Shown: piece after piece, positions 48,985-61,146 of the stretch | Position numbering within the stretch: the stretch's first letter is position 1 | How the letters are laid out: each line of letters begins with the position of its first letter | Source of the DNA: Chaunax sp. Z400 | Lineage: Eukaryota; Chordata; Actinopteri; Lophiiformes; Chaunacidae | Assembly (NCBI GenBank): GCA_037577475.1 | Contig: CM075190.1 | Coordinates: 1,778,501-1,842,500 of the forward strand | Reading direction: 5' to 3' | Length of the DNA: 64,000 bases | Position numbers and translations under genes: made by a program | Notes under the pieces: model-generated | What the model was told of the DNA's origin: nothing | What the model saw: only the letters and a program-made list of their open reading frames with translations | Database searches by the model: none

Positions 48985-49623
48985 CCTTCCCCTCTTAAGG
49001 AATAGCCGATATTATTGCCTCCCTCCATGGTCTTGGTAGAACACCTCCTTTAAGGGTGTAGTTAAAAAAATCTAGAAGTATGGTTACTATTTGATCTTTA
49101 AAAGCCCCATACCACTTTACCGCTATTAGGCTATAATCTAGAAATGGCTTTCTCTGTTTCTTCCACTGTAATTTCTGCCGTTAGGGCGTTATTCTGCTCT
49201 TCACCTATAGAGGCTAAGTCTAGTGATTCTAAAAAAAGAGTTTCTTTTCTGATGGCTGGTTGTGTTTGTTTCCTGATATCCTCTAACTTGTGACACACTT
49301 CTTTAATTGTAGGGTCTCTAATTCTGAGTTTGGCACTCTCTGCCTGTTGCCTCCTTCACCTCCATGCCAGAAGTTTCCGAGCCATTGGACCATTTTCATA
49401 ATTTCTCTGCTTAGCAAATGAATTTGATTTAATATGTGGGGATTCTTCCCTTCACTGTGTTCTTTCTCTAACGCTTTTAAAATTTCTAATCAGACAGCTT
49501 TTTACATCTTTCCTTTTTTCCCATGTGATGTAAAGGCGGTGAGCTTTCCTCTGATCACTGATTTCTCAGTGTCCCACAAAACACTTGGTGATACTTCCCC
49601 ATTATTGTTGTTATCCATGTAGA

Positions 49624-49626
<3 letters not shown>
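48985..49626 (-). mobile_element. L1-like LINE ORF2 fragment
   Basis: On the minus strand, the part at 49,626-49,502 reads PSVLWDTEKSVIRGKLTAF then TSHGKK, the pattern found in L1 ORF2 between endonuclease and reverse transcriptase. Further on, degraded pieces such as IRDPTIKEVCHKLEDI and LNA-ITVEE-KAI-like text (about 49,330-49,150) follow in broken frames. Only this middle section remains; stops and frameshifts make it non-functional. Confidence 0.7.

Positions 49627-49689
<63 letters not shown>
49627..49689. repeat. (AT)n microsatellite
   Basis: About 29 AT dinucleotides directly beside the L1-like fragment. Confidence 0.95.
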
Positions 49690-49690
<1 letters not shown>

Positions 49691-49984
49691 CCCTTTCAAG
49701 TGTTTAACATAAACTTAATAAAATGTTTTAAGGACTTACTGTTTTGATGTAATACCCAAAAGGGTCAACAGGGGGCAGCAGGAGACTGGACAACTGGCTG
49801 GAACTCTGCTCTGTGCTCTTGTTGCTTCCTGTCATGTTGCTATGAGAAGTTAATGTAGCAACAGTCTAACGTTGTCCTGTGTACTTGTTTTTTATATTTA
49901 TGTATACTTATACATCATAGGCCCTGCAACCCCCCCCCCGGAGATCTGCCAATCATAAATTCCTAACTTATATTCAATGCCAAC

Positions 49985-52490
49985 CTAATCTAGCACCTCT
50001 CTCTCCTCCTTTGCCTTCAGCTTTCTTAATGTACGCTCACTAGTGAACAAAACTTTTATTTGCAATGATTTTATTACTTCTGTGATGTTGATTGTTTTAT
50101 GATTACAGAGTCTTGGTTGGCTACTGATGATAATGTCCCACTGACTGAAACTGTCACAGTATTTAGGTTGCCATTTCCTGTTTTATTTTGAAAGTATTTT
50201 CCCTGCCATGTGCTTTTGCTTTGCATTTCCTGTGTTTTCTTATGATCTGTTTTACCCCTTTGGCTCCTCTGTCTGTGTTTTATTCATCTGTGTTTTTAGT
50301 TCCAGTTTGCTCCCTTTCCCTGTCTGTTTGCTCTGTCTTATGATTAGTTTATCCTCCTCATGTTTTCCCCTTTAAAGTTTTCCCTTCTCTTCATTTTCCC
50401 TCCTCTGTGATTGTCTGAGTGTTTCCACCTGTCTCTGATTCTCTCCTCCTCCCTGATCCACTTGTGTGTCATTGTCTCCTTACTCTGTGTATTTAAGTCT
50501 GGTTGGTTCTGTCCTCTGTGTCAGTTTGTCTGTTATTCCGTTTGACTGTGTTACCCTGCCCTGTCCTGTTTTGCCCTTCCTTGACCTGCTGTCCTGGTTT
50601 GCCCAGTATAAGTTTTGTCCTTGGTTTTGTATTTTGCATTTTTGATTTTTGTGTTTGGTTTTTATTATTAAATCCCTGAACTGCTACGTTGTCTCTGGCT
50701 GTTGTCTGCAATCGGGTCCTGTATTTGTACCACACATGACTGAAACATCACCTCCTGGCTTCTACCACAGTGTTTTATAAAAACTATTTCAAATGCTCCA
50801 TGACTGACCTTGTGGATTCTCTTCATTTGAATATCCGTGTTTTGTATTAAGAGGTTCTTTGGAAACATTGTGCTTATTAATAGACCACCAAGGTCATGTG
50901 GTTTTATAAATGAGTTTTATGAGCTGCTGTCGATCATCATGCCTAAACACTAACAAATTAATTTAACATCCATTCGTGCTGCCCTGACAATACTCTTGCC
51001 ACAGATTTTTAAAAACATGTTGAGACTTTTAGTCTCTCTCGTGCTCTAACAAGGCCTACACACAATATGGGACACACACTGGACTTAGTTTTGTATTTTG
51101 GCATCATGACTAGCAATGTTGTTTGCCAAAAGAGTGTAGTTTCTGATCACAAGGGCCTCTAAAGTACTAATGTCCATAATTCAGTCAACAACAATAATAA
51201 TACAGACTTGTCCTATTCCTGCATTTTTAATTCAACATCAGCTGATAGATTCTGCAAGGCTTTTGCTTCCACTAACATACATTTTAACTCTGAGCTCAGT
51301 ATTAATGACACCATTACCACCTTCAATTCGACATGCAATAACATTCTAGATACTGTGGCTCCCTTAATAAGAAAACCCAAATCCACATCTCAGTCGGGTT
51401 TTAGGGCAGGTCATAGCACAGAAACTGCACTCCTCAGGGTTTTAAATGATCTTTCAGCAGCTGACCGTGGTCAACACACCATCTTACTCCTGCTGGATCT
51501 GTCTGTGGCTTTTGACACTGTTGATCATTTAATTTTAATTGAATGTTTTAGAAAGTGGGTGGGCCTGAAATTCTTATCTGTCAGGGAGGTCATTCTGTGT
51601 GGAAACTGGGAACTATCAGTCGATGCCAACTCCTCTGAAATTTGGAGTCCCACAAGGGTCAGTCCTTGGGCCCTTATTATTCTCAGTTTACATGCTACCA
51701 CTTAGCCATATTAGATAGATAGATAATTTCCTCCCATCTTGGTCCCCTCTACTCCAATATTACTGACAGTTGCAAAAATCTTGGTTTAATTTTTGACAGT
51801 AACCACTTTGATAAGATCATTCTTATCCGCTAAAAACCTAAAAACAGTCATCAATGCATTCATTACATCCAGGTTAGATTACTGCAATGCACTCTTCTCT
51901 TGTCTCACCCAACAAAACATAAATAAACTAACTACAGCTGATTCAAAATACAGCAGCCAGACTCATAACCAGGTCCAACAGGAGAGAACAATCACAACGG
52001 TTTTAGAAGAACTTCCACTCCATTTTAGAATAGGTTTTAAAATGTTAATGATCATTTTTAAGGCTCAGAGAGGAATAGCCCCAGAATATGTAGCAGACCT
52101 CCTTTCCTCATACGAGCCTAACTGTAACCTGAGATCCTCTGGTAGGTCACTCCTGTGTTCCCTGCTTAAACGTCTAAACTAAGGAGGACCGGGCCTTTTC
52201 TGTTTTGGCTGCTTAGTTGTGGAATGATCCTCCAGAGGAGCTCAGGAAAACTGATATATTGTCTTATTTGAAGTCACTTTAAAAAACTCACTGTTTTAGG
52301 CTGGCCTTCTATTGATTTTATCATTGTTTTATTAATTCTATTTAGTTTTACTGTTTAATTACTTTCATTTTATTACCATAATGTTTTATTGTCTGTTGCT
52401 TGAATTTTATTTTTGTTTGTGAAGTGCTTTGTAACTTGTTTTGAAAAAGCGCTATATGAATACATGTATTATTATTATTAATAATAGCAC
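49985..52490 (+). mobile_element. L2/CR1-like LINE, degraded, interrupted by a probable solo LTR
   Basis: In order: an endonuclease start resembling LNVRSLVNK (about 50,025), ITESWL-type text TESWLATDDNVPLTET (50,105-50,151), an interruption at 50,152-50,741, ETSPPGFYH (50,745 on), GHTLDLVLYFGI...SVVSDHKGL (51,060-51,160), then reverse transcriptase with SGFRAGHSTETALL and LLDLSVAFDTVDH (51,390-51,530). GVPQGSVLGPLLF occurs in a shifted frame at 51,640-51,700. The section with the catalytic YADD is deleted at about 51,710-51,725. The C-terminal part SRLDYCNALFSCLTQQNINK and PEYVADLLSSY (51,793-52,182) follows. The 3' end is AAAAAGCGCTATATGAATA with an ATT tail. Not active. Confidence 0.85.
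50152..50741 (+). mobile_element. Probable solo LTR inserted in the LINE
   Basis: About 590 bases starting TGTCACAG split the LINE endonuclease frame. The string TGACTGAAAC occurs on both sides (50,142-50,151 and 50,737-50,746), and removing one copy with the insert restores LTETSPPG in the LINE. Inside are a TATTTAAG box (about 50,490) and TTATTATTAAATCCCTGAAC (about 50,665), as in fish Ty3/Gypsy LTRs. The exact right border and duplicate length (5 to 10 bp) are ambiguous. Confidence 0.6.
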
Positions 52491-52494
52491 TAAC

Positions 52495-54100
52495 AACATG
52501 AAAGAATTACATGTAAGGCTGTCAGAAAGTATTTAAGGTGGCCTGTGAGCAGATTAAGGGTGTTGTTTTTTGTACATCTGAGTTAAAGCTGTAGGCTAAT
52601 ACGGTCCATGAGTTTTGCTAACGTCGGTTAAACGGTTAGCTACTGCTAGCATGTTTCCTCTTTACTTTAAATGCTCATAAGCTCCTTTCTGTTGAATTGC
52701 ACTTCACACACACACAAGTTAAATTAATGTACCAAATACACCTGGATATGTGTTATTTCACTCAGTTATAGTTGAGTAGTTTGTATTTATCAAAGCACTA
52801 TTTGTACTAATGTTGTGTTTTTATTGTTAACAATATTAGTGTTACTAAAAGAAATGAAGTTTAGTTTACATGCCCTCTATATCACAAGCACCTTCCCACT
52901 ACTCTACGCTTAAATAGGTCATTCTTCATTTATCCAATCACAACCTATCACATTCTCCTGTCAGCCAATCATTTGCAAGCTGTCAAACTTTAAATGTGCT
53001 CTCTCTCTCTGCTGTCATTCAGCTGTCATTTCAGTATGGCAAGATCTGACACCTGGCCACCTCCAACCGAATCCTCCCATCAGAATCTCTTTTCATGAAG
53101 TCATCCTAACACTTAGCTCCACTCCTCACCACCAGTGTCTAGGATCCAGGGGGAAGTCTCCTTCATACCGAAGGCACCTAATTCTGCTCTCTGTTTCACC
53201 CTATTTCAGTATGAAGTGTGTTTAACCCTCTGACCATCAGTAATTAATTTTTAATTATTATTGTCCGAATATTAAAATAAAATGCCAGACCCCTCATTTT
53301 AGTCTGGTGCCAGAACTGGTATTATATCATTCTTTAATGTAAAGTTTAAAAAAAATGTCATCCTACTAATAATTCCCATTTTCAGTAAATGTATCTGTAA
53401 TCTTTTTCTGTTACAGTCAGAGAATACAGTTACCTTTTTTGTATCCGAATTACAAAAAAAATAGTGATAATAGCAAACATGTTCATTTTAGCCTTATCTT
53501 AGAGAAGGAGGCTGTTTGTGGCTATTGAACTGTTTACAGCTATATTACAAGACAGAACCAAGCAAAGACTTCACATCTGTACTGCTATAGGGGGCTCTTA
53601 ACCCTGGTCAGATGTTAGCTGAGCCACTAGCATACTACACCTAACAATAGTAACTTAACTACCAAAAAACAAAACAGGGGTAAATAGCCAGCTTTCCCTG
53701 TGACCCTCTACATGTTACTCATTTATGTTAATGTGTGACTCATATATTGCATGTTTGCCTGATAATGCACAGAGTGTTAGTGTAAGTGACACATTTCTAT
53801 CATCTCTTCACACAGCACTGCACTATGAGTTTTGGAGTGTTGTCTGTGTGGGTTTCTCCTGACACAAAGTCCTCACAAAACACAAACTCCACCTTGTGGT
53901 GAAATTTAGTTACTACATCAACAATGCACGATAACTGTGTAACCTATTTGGAGCACAATAACTACTTTTAATTACACAAATAACAGATGTTCAATTAAAT
54001 AATACATACATCAGCATCTAAAACATTAAAATAATTCAAATAAACAAATATGTAGATGTCCTTGTTCAGAACCCACTATTCTTACACTCTGCTCACAAAC
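52495..54100. other. Intergenic stretch, no gene recognised
   Basis: AT-rich sequence without a recognisable coding frame or repeat family. Confidence 0.6.
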
Positions 54101-54104
54101 ATGT

Positions 54105-54440
54105 AAGCATGAAACTTGATTTTCTAAGCTTTTCCACCCAATTTGTAGGTTAATTTATAAAAATCAGCTTCTTTCCCAGACAAAAGGCCAATATGAACAT
54201 GTATGCTACTGTCACTAAATATGACATGGAATTTAGAGAAAACCTTTTTGCCATCAAACTTAGTGAGTTTTAAATAAAACTAAGCATAAAACTTGATTTT
54301 ACAATCTTTTCCAGCTAAGTTTTGGCTTAATTTGTAAAAATAAGCTTCATTCACAGAGAAAAGGAACAGCTATCCTATTGCTACTAAATATGACATGGAA
54401 TTTAGAGAATACCTTGTTTGCCATCAAAATTACTCACTCA
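54105..54440. repeat. Diverged tandem duplication, period 177 bp
   Basis: AAGCATGAAACTTGATTTT at 54,105 returns as AAGCATAAAACTTGATTTT at 54,282. CTAAATATGACATGGAATTT and TTTAGAGAA...CCTT...TTGCCATCAAA follow in the same order in both copies. Confidence 0.9.
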
Positions 54441-57340
54441 GACAACTCACAAATTTGAAACATTTATTATCACAACAGCAGAACATACAATAGTTTGGGT
54501 TTGGTATCTTGACTCACTTTGTTTACATGCATTGGGGAGTGATTAGCAAACTTAATTAACCCCATAACTGGAGCCTACAGGACAATGCTGGGGTGGTAGT
54601 GGGGCTGGAAGTGCAGGCAGCAATACACATGCAGTGTAGCAGCAGCATTGACAAGTAGAGGACCAATGGGACATTGTTGCAGCTTAAATAGCTACATCTA
54701 TTTAATAAAGAAAGTGAAAAAAATCCTGGATCCACTCAAACAAGTTCTTCCCTCCCACCAAGTCTCAGGAAAATCCATGAAGTAATTTTTGTGTGATCCT
54801 GCTAACAGACAGACAACAAACAAACACCTTTTGTCTGCACATTTAAGCTCCTATTTAAAACAAAAATGAAATATCAAAAGGGAGGTTGCACATGAGATGA
54901 AGGGATAAAGTGCCTCCAGTTTGTTTATGTCTTCCATCAGCAGCATCAAGAACAGCAATAAAGAAGTAGCAGTGAGCTCAAGCCTGTTCCTCTGCCAGAG
55001 CTGCACTGTGGCCAACAACAAAACAAAAAATAATCTAAACTTCTATATTTACAAGCTTTATTATTTGCATGTATATCTGTGTCATCATTTTATTTCAATG
55101 CTCCTTATTACCCAGGTATTTCACTGCAACACGGTTAATACATAATCCTACTGTATGATAAACCAGTAGTAGACATGCTGAGGCACAGATGCTGCTTCTC
55201 TGGCTCTCAGTGGAAGCTGAGGCTCATGCTGTGTCAATGGGGATGAATGGACAGCTGTATGTCCCCCTGACAGGAGACAGACTGGCTACATTACCAGTAT
55301 GGACAACTAGTGATGCATTCAGACATATGTCATAATTATTTCGTCTCTATATCTCTTATACCTGATCGGACCAACAAGAAATACTGAAAGTTGGGACAAC
55401 ACTGACCCTACTGCCTCCTCACTGCTCTATGTGTCAATGTGGCAGGCTCAGTGGTTTAGCACCATGGGACCAAATTACACAGATGATGTGGATCTGAGTG
55501 TGCACACACCCTGCTTCCATTTTGGAGTAATATAAGACAAACATGGAAAAGAAAACAAGGTCACATTACGAGTAGACTTTTGGTTTCTGACAAAAGGGTA
55601 ATGAGACAAAGAAGTGGAACAAGCATGTTTCTGGGACTGTCTGGGCTGACTCCCTCTCCCTGTTGGTTACTTGAACTTTCCCTCACCACAGAGTGGTGAC
55701 TGAGTCCCTCTGGAGCCAGACAGTGGGAAAAATGATGCTTTGACAGACTAACGTCATCATGACCCACATGTGCTACTGGCAAACATGTCTAAGCAAAGTT
55801 CATTTGTCGACATTTAGATAGGAGCGTGTGTACAGCAGTGGTGGCTGCACCACAGACCCTGAAAGAAACAGCAGTCCCCCACAGATGACGGATATGTGGT
55901 TTTACTACTGCATGACACTGACACACACCATTTATACACTATGGCTAACCTTATAGTCTTAAAGTCTTAAAGTAATTTCTCAATAGGACTTCTTTGAAAT
56001 AGGTTTTGCCTGCAGTAATAATGCCTCCTGTTCATGCTGGCTATTACAATTCATCCTTCATTTTTCTAATAATTTGTCGTTTAAGTGATGGAGGACGCAT
56101 AAAATTAGAACATTTGTGTTTAAGGACACAGATGCCCCACTACTGGAAAATATATATATGCTGGTGTGGATAGATCATAACCTCTGAATGTGAGCAAACT
56201 GAAATGAAAATTGCAAATCGAAAATTCAAGTAGGCCTATACGTAAAAATGTAACAGTTAGCAAACCAACTATGAGATGCACACCTTTAGGGTCCCTACAA
56301 ATGTGAAATTTCATTGAATTCCTTTCAGCAGTTTTTGAGGAGATGTGGATTCCCTGTTACAGACAAGGATGGACCTTATTTGCTCCATTTGGGGAGCATA
56401 AAAAATATACAAACACATTTGAGATGAATATTCCTGTAATAGAGGATAAGCCACACATCCTTCTGCTTTTCACCAGTAGCCTCAGATTTGTTGCTTACAT
56501 TGTAATGAGCTGCTCTTTTCTGTTGGAAAACAGAAAAGACCTGGCAGCCACTTGTAATCAATAATATGAGCTCATTAAATATATGAGGCTCTACCTTCTG
56601 CCCGGCACAGATCAATGTGATCAATAGCATGACCTCATTAAATATAAATGCCTCTATTTTCTGCTCGGAGCAAAGTTGCACACAGCGCAGTGTCAGTGAT
56701 GGTGTTCTACCGACACAGTTGTCATTTTCACACTCACATTGTGTAAGTAAACAGGGGTGAGTCTAGGATCAGACCTTTAGGGGGGGCTCAGCCCCTAATG
56801 AGAAAGTGACATGCATACAATGCCTTGTACAAATGTTCAACCCCCCACTTAAATCACTAATTTTACTGAATAACAATTAAACATGAATACTTTAACATAT
56901 GATACTTTAATTTACCACAGTAATACTTTAAATTAATTAAGTGACATGAGTTTTACTCCACAAAATATTTTTTAAGAAAATTAAAAATGGAATACACTGT
57001 TTGCAGAAGGATCTAACCTTTTTCACTTTATGTCGAAGCAGATATGAGGAGAAGTGTTGAACCTGTTCCTGATTTCTTCTATATTTGTGTGTATCTCAAA
57101 ATGAATTATGTTGAATCTTCAAACAAAATTAAACATTAAACAAAGGTTACCTTAGTTAACACAAAATACATGTTTTAAATGATAGTTTCATTTAATAAGA
57201 CAAAAAGCTTATCCAACACCTAAATCATCAGGTATTCACTGCCCCTTTAACTTAATATCTAGTTGTGCCTTTAGCAGCAACACCACAGCTTCTCAGCAGG
57301 GTTCAGGTCCAGACTCTGACTATGACACTTTAATTCTATT
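54441..57340. other. Intergenic stretch with minor repeats
   Basis: Apart from a dispersed repeat at 55,165-55,275 and a two-copy 63-bp duplication at 56,555-56,680 (ATCAATA.CATGA.CTCATTAAATATA), I see no gene or named repeat. Short open frames in it have no recognised domain. Confidence 0.55.
55165..55275. repeat. Dispersed repeat, sister of 36,778-36,900
   Basis: GTAGTAGACATGCTGAGGC, GGAAGCTGAGGCT and GACAGCTGTATGTCCCCCTG align with the intron 5 copy. Unrecognised family. Confidence 0.6.
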
Positions 57341-57344
57341 CCTC

Positions 57345-58490
57345 TAGAGCCAATCTATTTGATCCCCTCCCCTCCAGTAGACGCTACAGAGCGCTGTACG
57401 CCGAAACAACCAGACATAAAAACAGTGCCGGCCGGTGACGGATCTGAGCCCATGCAGCTCAGCGGTGCACGCCTCACACCTACAGAGCGACAGCGCAGGG
57501 TGAGCTCAGGCCTTTGTATTTATTGTGGCCAAAAGGGACACTTTCTGGCTGCCTGCCCTCTGCGGCCAAAAGACCAGGCTCATCAGTGAGAGGAGGGGAC
57601 CTGATGAGCCACACCACCCTTAGTATAGACCCTCACACACGCGTCATGCTCCAAACCATTCTATGTTGGAATAACCATTCCTTCCCACTCCAAGCCCTCG
57701 TGGATTCTTGTGCTGATGAGAACTTCATGGACCTGTCATTAGCCACCCAAGCTGGCATACCCCTTGAAGATCTACCCGGCCCTAAAGACGTCAACACGTT
57801 AGACGGTAAGCCTTTGGCTCGCCTGACTCACCAAACCGTTCCTATTAACCTAATTATTTCTGGCAATCACCATGAAATTCTTAGGATTTTGTTTTACCCT
57901 CACCCCATGCTCCTTCAGTTCTCGGTCTTCCCTGGCTAAAACTTCATAATCTACACATTGATTGGACCACCGCTTCGATTGCCAGCTGGAATGTTTTTTG
58001 TCACTCACATTGCCTTAAGTCCGCCCTTCCACCTGTTCACTCGCCTCCTGATCCTAAACCTGAACCACCTGATCTCACCTCTGTCCCTAGTGTATATCAC
58101 GATTTAGCTGAAGCCTTCAGCAAGCAGCGCATCCTGAGGTTACCCCCTTATGACTGCACTATCGATCTGCCCCTCTTCCCTCTAGCCGACTATATAATCT
58201 GTCTCGCCCAGAAAGAGAGTCTATGGAAAATTGTATCACAGACTCTCTTGCCGCTGGCATCATTTGTCTGTATTCCTCTCTGGGGGGGTTGTAGAAAAGA
58301 AGGACCATACTCTCCGCCCATGCATCGATTATCGTGGATTAAATGACATAACAGTCAAAACCAAATACCCTCTTCCTTCAATCGATTCCGTTTTTGTGCC
58401 ACTCCACCAAGCCACTGTGTTTTCCAAACTCGATCTTAGGAATGCGTACCACCTCATCCGTATTAGAGAGGGAGATGAATGGAAGAAGGA
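57345..58490 (+). mobile_element. Ty3/Gypsy retrotransposon gag-pol remnant
   Basis: From left to right the translation shows the end of Gag with a zinc knuckle CIYCGQKGHFLAAC (57,514-57,560), then in another frame a protease-like piece ALVDSCADENFMD (57,690 on), where the retroviral-type DSG/DTG is DSC. Next is the linker YHDLAEAFSKQRILRLPP YDCTIDLP (58,095-58,170), then reverse transcriptase EKKDHTLRPCIDYRGLNDI and FSKLDLRNAYHLIRIREGDE (58,293-58,475). The element breaks off just before the TAFNTP motif. At least two frameshifts and an internal deletion near 58,215-58,290 are present, and both ends and LTRs are missing. Confidence 0.9.
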
Positions 58491-58797
58491 AGGAGCGCTT
58501 TCGCAAGTCTTTCCTTCCTGCAGCTGTTAGACTGTACAATCAGCACTGCTCCCAGTAGACCTAACTAATTGTAGTACTTTTTGTTGAAATACTGAGACAC
58601 TTTTTGTAATAGTATTTTTTTGTGAAATATTTTTGAGACACTTTTCCCCCTCCTTTATTGTATTGTATTTTAAAAAAAATATTATTTCCCCTCCTCCTGC
58701 TGTGTTTTTTGTACACTGTGCTGCTGCAATACTGTAAATTTCCCCACTGTGGGACTAATAAAGGGATATCTTATCTTATCTTATCTTATCTTATGTC
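58491..58797 (+). mobile_element. LINE 3' end with (CTTAT)n tail
   Basis: The text shifts without a gap from Gypsy RT to FRKSFLPAAVRLYNQH-type C-terminal LINE sequence, followed by a 3' region ending CCCACTGTGGGACTAATAAA and five ATCTT-type repeats (58,766-58,795). This end is frequent in fish LINEs with short tandem tails. It is 5'-truncated. Confidence 0.75.
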
Positions 58798-59340
58798 TGA
58801 TTTTCTCTTTCACTCTGATTTCATTTGACTATCTTTCTGTGTTATAATCCCATATTGAATTAAGTTTTGGTTTGTTCCTCTGTGCTGTGTGAAATTACAA
58901 TTTGATAATAAAATGGATTCTTTTAGACCCAATCTAAGTTTTTGTGTTGATGGCTGGAATCATTAGTTCTTGCGATAGAGGACTTAACTTCCTTCATTTG
59001 AGACTGATTTAACGCTATTATTTAGTAATTAATTAATCTGGGTTATATTCACAGCTTTCTTAGGGAAACCTTCCGACCTTAGGAATATAGCTTTAGGAAG
59101 GTGGTGCTCCTCGAGGTATTCTTTTAATAACCCTGTCTGATTAATTAATAGTTTTATAATATGATAATTAATATATGATCATTTTGATCATAACTACAAT
59201 CTTCAACCCCTTTTAACCCTACAGTTCACACTGACAGTGTCATACTTTGTTGGCATTTCTTGTACACATATATGTATGTACACATATAATTATATAAAAA
59301 TAAAAGTTTGTGATATCCTAATCCTTGGTGATCTGTTGTC
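58798..59340. other. AT-rich intergenic stretch
   Basis: Nothing recognised. A small palindrome ATGATCATTTTGATCAT lies near 59,175. Confidence 0.6.
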
Positions 59341-60046
59341 AAGATTCAAGATTCAAGATTCAAGATTAACTTTATTGTCATTCAGACTATCCACCAGACA
59401 GGTACACAGAACAAAATTACGTTGCATTTGGCTCCATCATAAATAAAAACACGCAAGTAAAGAGGCATTAGTAACAGTATTAGATAAAGAATAGAAAGAT
59501 TTAGCAGTCTGTACATAAAGTGACTAGGATACTGTAGAAGAACAGGAATATTGCACTAAACCACATAAATAAAAGCTTATGGTCAGTGTAAACAGGAGTG
59601 TGTTGTATTGTATGTATTATGTGATATAATTGCACATATTATGGCTTTAATAGTAAGGGAGCAGGAAGGAAGAGTTAGAGGGAGGAAGAGTTCGGCAGTC
59701 TGATGGCAGTGGGGATGAATCTGTTACAGAACCTGGTTGTTCTGCACCTGATGCTTCGGTACCTGCTGCCAGAGGGGAGGAGGGTAAATAGTCCTTGACA
59801 GGGGTGGGTGGAGTCTCTGACCACACAGGAGGCTTTAGACAGGCAGCGTTTGTGGGTAATGTCCTTTACAGACAGGAGTGAGGTCCCAATGATTTTTCCT
59901 GTTGTCCTCACCTCTCTCTGCAGGGCCGTCCGGTCTGAGGTGTTACAGTTCCTGTACCAGATAGAGATGCAGCTCATCAGCTCACTCTCTATGGTGGCCC
60001 TGTAGAAGGTGGTGAGGATGGGAGGGGGAAGGTGTGCTCTCCTCAT
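59341..60046 (-). mobile_element. L2/CR1-like LINE 3' end, second copy
   Basis: It begins (lower coordinate, element 3' end) with four CAAGATT repeats, then AACTTTATTGTCATTCAGAC, and ends near 60,046. The coding part, minus strand 60,046-59,675, reads TTFYRATIESELMSCISIWY, RNCNTSDRTALQREVRT... and TLLPSGSRYRSIRCRTTRF. From 59,655 to 60,005 it is nearly base-for-base the same as 35,535-35,885. It is shorter than the intron 5 copy because its 5' side is truncated. Confidence 0.88.
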
Positions 60047-60990
60047 CCGTCACAGGAAGTGCAGACACTGCTGTGCTTATTACAGATTCTGATTAGATAT
60101 GTTTTACTTGGGTTATAAGGTACGCTGAAACAGAATGATTATGCAGATATACATGCAGATAGTAAAGCTTGCCTGCTGGGCTCAATGCAGCCTTTGTGGA
60201 GTAAGTTGTTCTCCCAGTGCCCTTCTAGCATATGAATAACAGAAAATAAGGGTCTTATCTTTTCCTGGTGAATCCTACTACATATTCTTCTAGAACTGAC
60301 CCAATAAAATCCATAAAAAAGAGTCTTTGTAGCTTTCTAACTCCACAGGTTCATGTTATAGAAGGCCAAAAGATGCATTCAGACCAACAAAGCAGTCAGA
60401 CTGGGGAGACAGACCACTGTTTAGCTGTAGATCATCCGGATAAAGTAGCGCTGACTGTAAGAGAGGGGATATCTATGGACTCTCAAAGTACAGAGGAGTG
60501 ACTGTCTCACAGCAGTAAGACAGTTAGAAAAATATATATGTTGGATGAAGGCTCACTCTTTAAGATGTACTCAACTCTAGGCAGTTTGAAAAACTAAGCG
60601 GACTTGCAGTGTTTTTCTGTGATGCCAAAGGTCCTCTAAAAAGTCTAAATTGATCACTGTAATAGAGCAGAGTGGAGATTAGGAACAATAAGCTACATGA
60701 AAATTAAATTTCCTCTAATGACCAGGTTTCAAGCTTTCACATTTAAATAACAGCCATTTGTGACTTGGGAAACAGGAGGAGGGGGAAAAGTGCTTGTGGC
60801 CTGTCCATGCAGGGCTGGTTCTTTTCTTTTCCATTCACTGGACAAGTAGCTGACTGTGGACACACCTCAACACACTGCTGGCTTCACGTTCTGTCTCTGA
60901 CATATGCAACTGCTATACTCCGCAATCTGATATATATGTACAACATCAGTCTACTCTGTGGTGGGAGAAGTACATATATCCTTTGTTTTA
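60047..60990. other. Intergenic stretch, no gene recognised
   Basis: No recognised coding or repeat sequence; a plus-strand open frame at 60,268-60,501 has no known domain. Confidence 0.6.
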
Positions 60991-60991
60991 G

Positions 60992-61146
60992 AAAAAGAGG
61001 TTGCACTTCAACGATGGGATTCTTATTGGAGTGCTAAAACCAAAATCCAGTAAGCTTATTCTTATTCCCAAAAATTGAAAAGGTAGCACATCTCAAGTCT
61101 TCAAGTCAAGGAGGACAAAATACTCAAATTTCACTTATTTATTTAC
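60992..61146. repeat. Dispersed repeat, sister of 25,396-25,550
   Basis: AAGAGGTTGCACTTCAACGA through AATTTCACTTATTTATTTA, same orientation and order as in intron 2, with a small indel near 61,060. Confidence 0.8.
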
